Assembly: GCA_937951975.1 (NCBI GenBank)
Contig: CALGAJ010000365.1
Location: 1-9,797, forward strand
Direction: 5' to 3'
DNA from: an uncultured Desulfotignum sp.
GTDB taxonomy: Bacteria > Desulfobacterota > Desulfobacteria > Desulfobacterales > Desulfobacteraceae
DNA: 9,797 bases
In this document: piece after piece, positions 6,740 through 9,797 of the stretch
Numbering within the stretch: position 1 is the stretch's first letter
How the letters are laid out: each line of letters starts with the position of its first letter
Position numbers and translations under genes: made by a program
The notes under the pieces: model-generated
Seen by the model: the letters and a program-made list of their open reading frames with translations, nothing else
What the model was told of the DNA's origin: nothing
The model's database searches: none

Positions 6740-6777
6740 TGCAGGGAGAGGGCCGCAACAGGGCACCCCTCCCTGCA
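6740..6777 (-). other. Strong intercistronic hairpin after the CMD-like gene
   Basis: TGCAGGGAG (6740-6748) and CTCCCTGCA (6769-6777) form a perfect 9-bp GC-rich stem, extendable by a G-T and two G-C pairs, around a loop of about 20 nt. It begins 6 bases after the CMD-like stop codon and ends about 20 bases before the tautomerase ribosome binding site. In the transcribed direction it is followed by A residues, not U, so it is not a normal intrinsic terminator. It more likely sets mRNA processing or stability, making the tautomerase and MBL-fold genes differ in expression from those upstream. Confidence 0.6.
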
Positions 6778-6783
6778 GACCCT

Positions 6784-7503
6784 CTATTGTTGTCTCTTGC
6801 TCAGGACCTGGGTCAGGATCGATCCGGCGCTGTCAGCCCGTTCCTTTCCGACACGGGCGCCGAGTACGGAAACGAAATCTTCGACCTGTGCCCGGGTCAG
6901 CCCGGTATTCATCGCAGCCCCGAAATGAAAGCCAAGTTGCCCTTCGGTACCGTCCATATTGGAAAGGGCGGCAATGGTAGCGAGCTCCCTGTCCTGATAA
7001 CTGATCACATCCCGGACAAAGATATCTGCAAAGAGATGTTCTTTCAAAAAGGTGTCAATGGCCGGGGAAAATTTTTGCCATGCCGCACCGGAGATGTCGG
7101 TTTCCCGTCCGGCCAGCATTGCCCTTACCCTGGCCCCGTATTCATCCCTGTCTAAGTCTGCGGGAACCGGGCTGGCGGTTTTGCCTTGAACATCTTCAAT
7201 GCCCCTGGCCTTCCGCTCGTCCACCACCTTCATAAACGTATTCAGTGCGTTCAGGCTGCGGGGAAATCCCGCATAGGCGTACAGGTGAACCATGACTTCC
7301 TTGATTTCATTGATGCTCAGGCCGTCATCAAGCCCCTTGTTCAGGGCATGCACAAGGCGGTCCAGCTCTCCGCCGGCGGTAAAGGCAGCAATGGGAACAA
7401 TGTTCTGCTGCCTCAGGGTGAGCGCACCGCCGGATCCGATGGCCAGGCCGGGAACAAGTGCGGTAAACATAATCAATACGGTTAATAATACAGTAATTTT
7501 CAT
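6784..7503 (-). CDS. Exported double carboxymuconolactone-decarboxylase-like protein
   Basis: A 239-residue protein. The start at 7501-7503 has an ideal AGGAGG ribosome binding site 5 nt upstream; the frame stays open 26 more codons upstream, but that part overlaps the preceding cupin. Residues 1-24 are a Sec signal peptide (MKITVLLTVLIMFTALVPGL). Two alpha-helical CMD-like repeats follow. The first, residues about 28-105, contains TLRQQNIVPIAAFTAGGELD, then INEIKEVMVHLYAYAGFPRS, where E..H..Y.G.P resembles PcaC. The second, about 145-235, contains RDVISYQDRELATIAALSNM and LGFHFGAAMNTGLTRAQVED. No AhpD-type CxxC peroxidase motif is present. Cytoplasmic relatives act on protocatechuate-pathway lactones or as peroxidases, but most of the family is uncharacterised, so the activity here is open. 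It follows the exported cupin by 10 bp and is surely cotranscribed; cupin plus CMD pairs are a common neighbourhood. Confidence 0.88.
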   Translation of the reverse strand: MKITVLLTVLIMFTALVPGLAIGSGGALTLRQQNIVPIAAFTAGGELDRLVHALNKGLDDGLSINEIKEVMVHLYAYAGFPRSLNALNTFMKVVDERKARGIEDVQGKTASPVPADLDRDEYGARVRAMLAGRETDISGAAWQKFSPAIDTFLKEHLFADIFVRDVISYQDRELATIAALSNMDGTEGQLGFHFGAAMNTGLTRAQVEDFVSVLGARVGKERADSAGSILTQVLSKRQQ

Positions 7504-7513
7504 ACCATCCTCC

Positions 7514-7996
7514 TTAATTGCCGAGATATTGCTTATCGGTGACCTTTTCTTTCCAGATAACATTCTGGCCGTCAAGGACACCGGTCAGGACCAGGTGTGT
7601 CATGGGGGAATCCGGTGTGGCCCCGTGCCAGTGATCAATGTCAGGCGGGCACCAGACAGCGTCCCCTGTCTTGATCTCAACGACCTTTCCGTCCCGGGTG
7701 CCGGTCAGGCCGGTACCGGAGGTCACGACCATGTGCTGGCCGGCCGGGTGGAGGTGCCATGCGGTCCTGGCACCGGGCTGGAATGTGACGTAAGCGCCTG
7801 AGTAGTGAGCGGTCTCATTGGCGGGGAAAAGCATATCCACCTGGACCTGACCGGTAAAAAGATCCTGGGGTCCCTTGAAGGAATCCTGGGAACCAGCCGG
7901 ATAGACCGTCTGTGACTCCCCGCCGCTTTCAGTGCCGGCAAAGAGTAGGGATACGGAAAGCATCACGAAAGTGAATGTCAATACAATTTTTTTCAT
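7514..7996 (-). CDS. Sec-exported small cupin
   Basis: A 160-residue single-domain cupin. The start at 7994-7996 is chosen because AAGGAG lies 8 nt upstream and the product begins with a clean signal peptide (MKKIVLTFTFVMLSVSLLFA, cleaved near residue 20); the frame happens to remain open for 60 codons upstream. Cupin motif 1 is GARTAWHLHPAGQH with H81, H83 and Q87. Motif 2 is GDAVWCPPDIDHWHG with H122. Together they form a three-His/one-Gln mononuclear metal site. It is closely related to the cupin at 9266-9664: shared FTG.V..D.LF, TF.PGARTAWH.HP.GQ, HWHGA, MTH, LDG. Members of this family are often annotated as CMD-associated cupins, with unproven enzyme activity. It is separated from the upstream hydrolase by a 176-bp gap and is tightly coupled (10 bp) to the CMD-like gene. 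Confidence 0.9.
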   Translation of the reverse strand: MKKIVLTFTFVMLSVSLLFAGTESGGESQTVYPAGSQDSFKGPQDLFTGQVQVDMLFPANETAHYSGAYVTFQPGARTAWHLHPAGQHMVVTSGTGLTGTRDGKVVEIKTGDAVWCPPDIDHWHGATPDSPMTHLVLTGVLDGQNVIWKEKVTDKQYLGN

Positions 7997-8021
7997 GGTC
8001 TTACTCCTTCTTTTTTGTAGT

Positions 8022-8045
8022 GCGATGAAAAAATCATTTTCTCGC
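8022..8045 (-). other. Hairpin in the 176-bp gap before the exported cupin
   Basis: On the minus strand GCGA-GAAAA pairs with TTTTC-A-TCGC (nine pairs, one bulged A, 5-nt loop), about 15 nt before the cupin ribosome binding site. The rest of the gap (7997-8172) has no gene I can support and no clear promoter. No U-tract follows the hairpin in the transcribed direction, so termination is unlikely. A role in processing or translation control is possible. Confidence 0.35.
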
Positions 8046-8172
8046 GGTAATAAATTGGCCATTAAGTTCACTGAAACCGGTGAAAGCAACCATTGCAACA
8101 ATTCAACATCGCAGGACCCGGGCCTGGCTTCCGTGACTCCATCCTCATTATTCATCCGGCTGACACCTGGAT

Positions 8173-9225
8173 TCAAAGATTTTCCGTAAAGAATGCTTCC
8201 AGCTTGTCAAACGGGATCATGTCCGTCCGGTCATACAGATCAATATGTCTGGCACCCGTAACGATATAAAGTTCCTTGGGTTCGGCAGCCATTTCATAGG
8301 CATCCTCAGTAAAATATCTTGAATGAGCATTCTCTCCCATGATGAACAGAACCGGTCTTGGTGAAATGGCAGTTATGTAATTCATCAAGGGAAAATTCAT
8401 AAATGCCATGTTGCTGGTTGCTGTAAACGGGCCATGTGATCTGGGATGGTGCCCCCGGGGCATGGCGTAATATTCCCAGAATTCGCTTGAGATGGGATCC
8501 AAACCTTCCGGAATTGAATCAGCCGGCTCTGAAGGAAATCCTTGAGGCAGAAAAGGACTACCACTTTGGAAATCTTTCCAGCGCTGCTCTCCCAGCTGAT
8601 CAAGGGTTTGGCTGCGCTGTTCAGCGGACATGCTGTCCTTCCAGCCTTTGCGAATGACCCGGCTCATGTCGTACATGCTGGCCGTGACAACCGCTTTGAT
8701 CCTGTGGTCCACCTGCGCTGCCGTCAGAGAAAAACCGCCGCTGCCGCAGATACCGATCACCCCGATTTTATTTCTGTCCACAAAGGGACGTGTCCCCAGA
8801 AAATCCACGCCTGCACTGAAATCCTCCACAAAGATATCCGGGGAAGAAACGTGCCTGGGTTCACCGCTGCTCTCGCCGTTATAGGATTCGTCAAAGGCGA
8901 TAGTCACAAAACCCCGCTCCGCCAGGGTCTGGGCGTAGATGCCGGCCCCCTGTTCTTTGACACCACCATAGGGGGTGCCAACGAGAATGGCTGCATACTT
9001 TTTGGATTTGTCTATCTCTTTGGGCAGGTACATATCAGCCGCTATCTTTAGTCCGTACCTGTTCGGATAGGATACTTTTTCATGGATCACCTTATCACTT
9101 TTTGCAAACGTCTTGTCCCACGCCTGGTCATCTGCCGCCAGGCAGACACTGACAATGGACAGGACAGAAACCAAAACAGCTGCGAATGTGAGAAAACCGC
9201 GGGGAAATCTTGAGATTCTTTTCAT
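8173..9225 (-). CDS. Exported alpha/beta hydrolase, COG1073/YcjY-like
   Basis: A 350-residue protein. The ribosome binding site GAGGTG lies 7 nt before ATG. Residues 1-30 are a Sec signal peptide (basic MKRISRFPRG, then a long hydrophobic core ending in VCLA). The mature part is an alpha/beta hydrolase: strand LKIAADMYLP, oxyanion-side AILVGTPYGGVKEQ, RGFVTIAFDESYNGESSGEP, the nucleophile elbow IGVIGICGSGGF (156-165), a lid region about 195-275, and the acid/His segment VLFIMGENAHS...VTGARHIDLYD with likely catalytic H327. The elbow GICGSGG contains both Cys160 and Ser162. It departs from simple GxSxG but is, as far as I recall, usual for the YcjY-type group, so the nucleophile is uncertain from sequence alone. 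It is expected to cleave esters or peptides in the periplasm. Second gene of the unit, 40 bp after the cytoplasmic cupin. Confidence 0.9.
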   Translation of the reverse strand: MKRISRFPRGFLTFAAVLVSVLSIVSVCLAADDQAWDKTFAKSDKVIHEKVSYPNRYGLKIAADMYLPKEIDKSKKYAAILVGTPYGGVKEQGAGIYAQTLAERGFVTIAFDESYNGESSGEPRHVSSPDIFVEDFSAGVDFLGTRPFVDRNKIGVIGICGSGGFSLTAAQVDHRIKAVVTASMYDMSRVIRKGWKDSMSAEQRSQTLDQLGEQRWKDFQSGSPFLPQGFPSEPADSIPEGLDPISSEFWEYYAMPRGHHPRSHGPFTATSNMAFMNFPLMNYITAISPRPVLFIMGENAHSRYFTEDAYEMAAEPKELYIVTGARHIDLYDRTDMIPFDKLEAFFTENL

Positions 9226-9265
9226 TTTTTACACCTCATCATATTTGATTTTTTTTATTTGGACA

Positions 9266-9664
9266 TTAACTGCCGTACTGCGCATCACTGACATGTTCCA
9301 GCCAGGCCACACTGCTGCCGTCAAGGGATTCCTGGATGGCAATATGGGTCATTGCTGTATTGGCGGATGCCCCATGCCAGTGTTTTTCGCCCGGCGGAAA
9401 CCAGACCACATCTCCGGGGCGGATCTCTTCAATTGATCCACCTTCCCGCTGGACTCTTCCGCAGCCTGCTGTAACAATCAGGGTCTGTCCCAGGGGATGG
9501 GTATGCCAGGCGGTCCGGGCACCCGGTTCAAATGTGACACTGGCCCCGGTGGTACGGGCCGGTTCATCTGCCGTCAGAAACAAAGGATCGATGCGTACAT
9601 TTCCGGTAAACCAGTCATCCGGACCCGGCATCGAAGCCTGTGTTCCGTTTCGTTTAATTTCCAT
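9266..9664 (-). CDS. Cytoplasmic small cupin, first gene of the operon
   Basis: A 132-residue single cupin without a signal peptide. Motif 1 is GARTAWHTHPLGQT with H54, H56 and Q60. Motif 2 is GDVVWFPPGEKHWHG, which fits the consensus exactly, with H95. A metal-binding beta-barrel is therefore likely. The core is paralogous to the exported cupin at 7514-7996, so one operon carries a cytoplasmic and an exported copy of the same domain. A GGAAAAG ribosome binding site precedes the ATG. This is the first gene downstream of the operator pair at 9754-9789 and is followed after 40 bp by the hydrolase. Enzyme activity is unproven; sensing or isomerising a small metabolite is a guess. Confidence 0.9.
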   Translation of the reverse strand: MEIKRNGTQASMPGPDDWFTGNVRIDPLFLTADEPARTTGASVTFEPGARTAWHTHPLGQTLIVTAGCGRVQREGGSIEEIRPGDVVWFPPGEKHWHGASANTAMTHIAIQESLDGSSVAWLEHVSDAQYGS

Positions 9665-9723
9665 TATTTTCTTTTCCTTTCGTTCATGGATGCTTCGATC
9701 GATTGCAGGACATTCATTTGTCT

Positions 9724-9789
9724 ATAATATACAGCAGCCGATAAACAGACAGATAGCCTGATCGTTTTCAATAATTGCCTGATTGTCCA
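9724..9789 (-). promoter_or_regulatory. Promoter and operator of the cupin operon
   Basis: On the minus strand TATATTAT (9724-9731) is a good -10 region 60 bp before the cupin start codon. No good -35 is present. The repeat GCCTGATCGT (9756-9765) ends 24-26 bp upstream of the -10 box, and GCCTGATTGTCC (9777-9788) lies 21 bp further on in the same orientation. The 36-bp element 9754-9789 is 31/36 identical to that at 5146-5181. The geometry fits activation by an AraC-family protein bound next to the -35 position. The window ends 8 bp after the element, so a divergent regulator gene could start just outside. Confidence 0.7.
9754..9789 (+). repeat. 36-bp operator element, copy 2
   Basis: The partner of 5146-5181, in the same orientation relative to the gene it precedes. 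CCTGAT units start at 9757 and 9778, again 21 bp apart. Confidence 0.8.
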
Positions 9790-9797
9790 AAACCGTA

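Noticed and set aside
7292..7801. 169-codon plus-strand frame across the CMD-like and cupin genes
   Set aside because: Antisense shadow spanning two well-supported genes, with no domain match.
7997..8176. 60-residue upstream extension of the exported cupin
   Set aside because: The extension has no ribosome binding site and would bury a clear signal peptide that has its own AAGGAG site.

Overview
The window looks like a stretch of a Gram-negative, probably anaerobic Desulfobacterota-type chromosome. This is an inference from the gene mix: Sec, Tat and lipoprotein export signals, a 7-TM class III cyclase, a YqhD-type alcohol dehydrogenase and a possible CxxCH remnant. No rRNA, tRNA, CRISPR array, transposase or integrase was seen.

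Left part (1-1556). A divergent pair: a small minus-strand operon (a 56-residue unknown protein, followed by a very short or broken Cys-containing gene) and a plus-strand LysR-family regulator with a recognisable promoter at 523-551.

Right part (1587-9797). All genes are on the minus strand and read leftward from the right edge, in two transcription units. Unit 1 (from about 9724 down to 5186) encodes a cytoplasmic cupin, a Sec-exported alpha/beta hydrolase, a Sec-exported paralogous cupin, a Sec-exported double carboxymuconolactone-decarboxylase-like protein, a Tat-exported 4-oxalocrotonate-tautomerase-like protein and a metallo-beta-lactamase-fold lipoprotein. Unit 2 (from about 5120 down to 1587) encodes an iron-containing YqhD-like alcohol dehydrogenase, a secreted protein with two tandem cyclophilin-like domains, and a 7-TM adenylate/guanylate cyclase. 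The cyclase is split by one extra base in a run of six C.

The strongest unexplained signal is regulatory. Upstream of each unit lies a 36-bp element (5146-5181 and 9754-9789; 31 of 36 bases identical by my count). Each contains two direct copies of CCTGAT exactly 21 bp apart, ending 23-26 bp before a -10-like box. The dehydrogenase promoter carries a third copy next to its -10 box. This is the geometry of an AraC-family activator, so the two units probably form one regulon. The regulator gene is not in the window; it would be expected just beyond the right edge.

Taken together, unit 1 looks like an envelope-located version of a small-molecule (aldehyde, lactone or quinone-like) processing cassette, co-regulated with a cytoplasmic aldehyde reductase. 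No substrate can be named from the sequence. The tautomerase-like protein has lost the N-terminal catalytic proline of its family.
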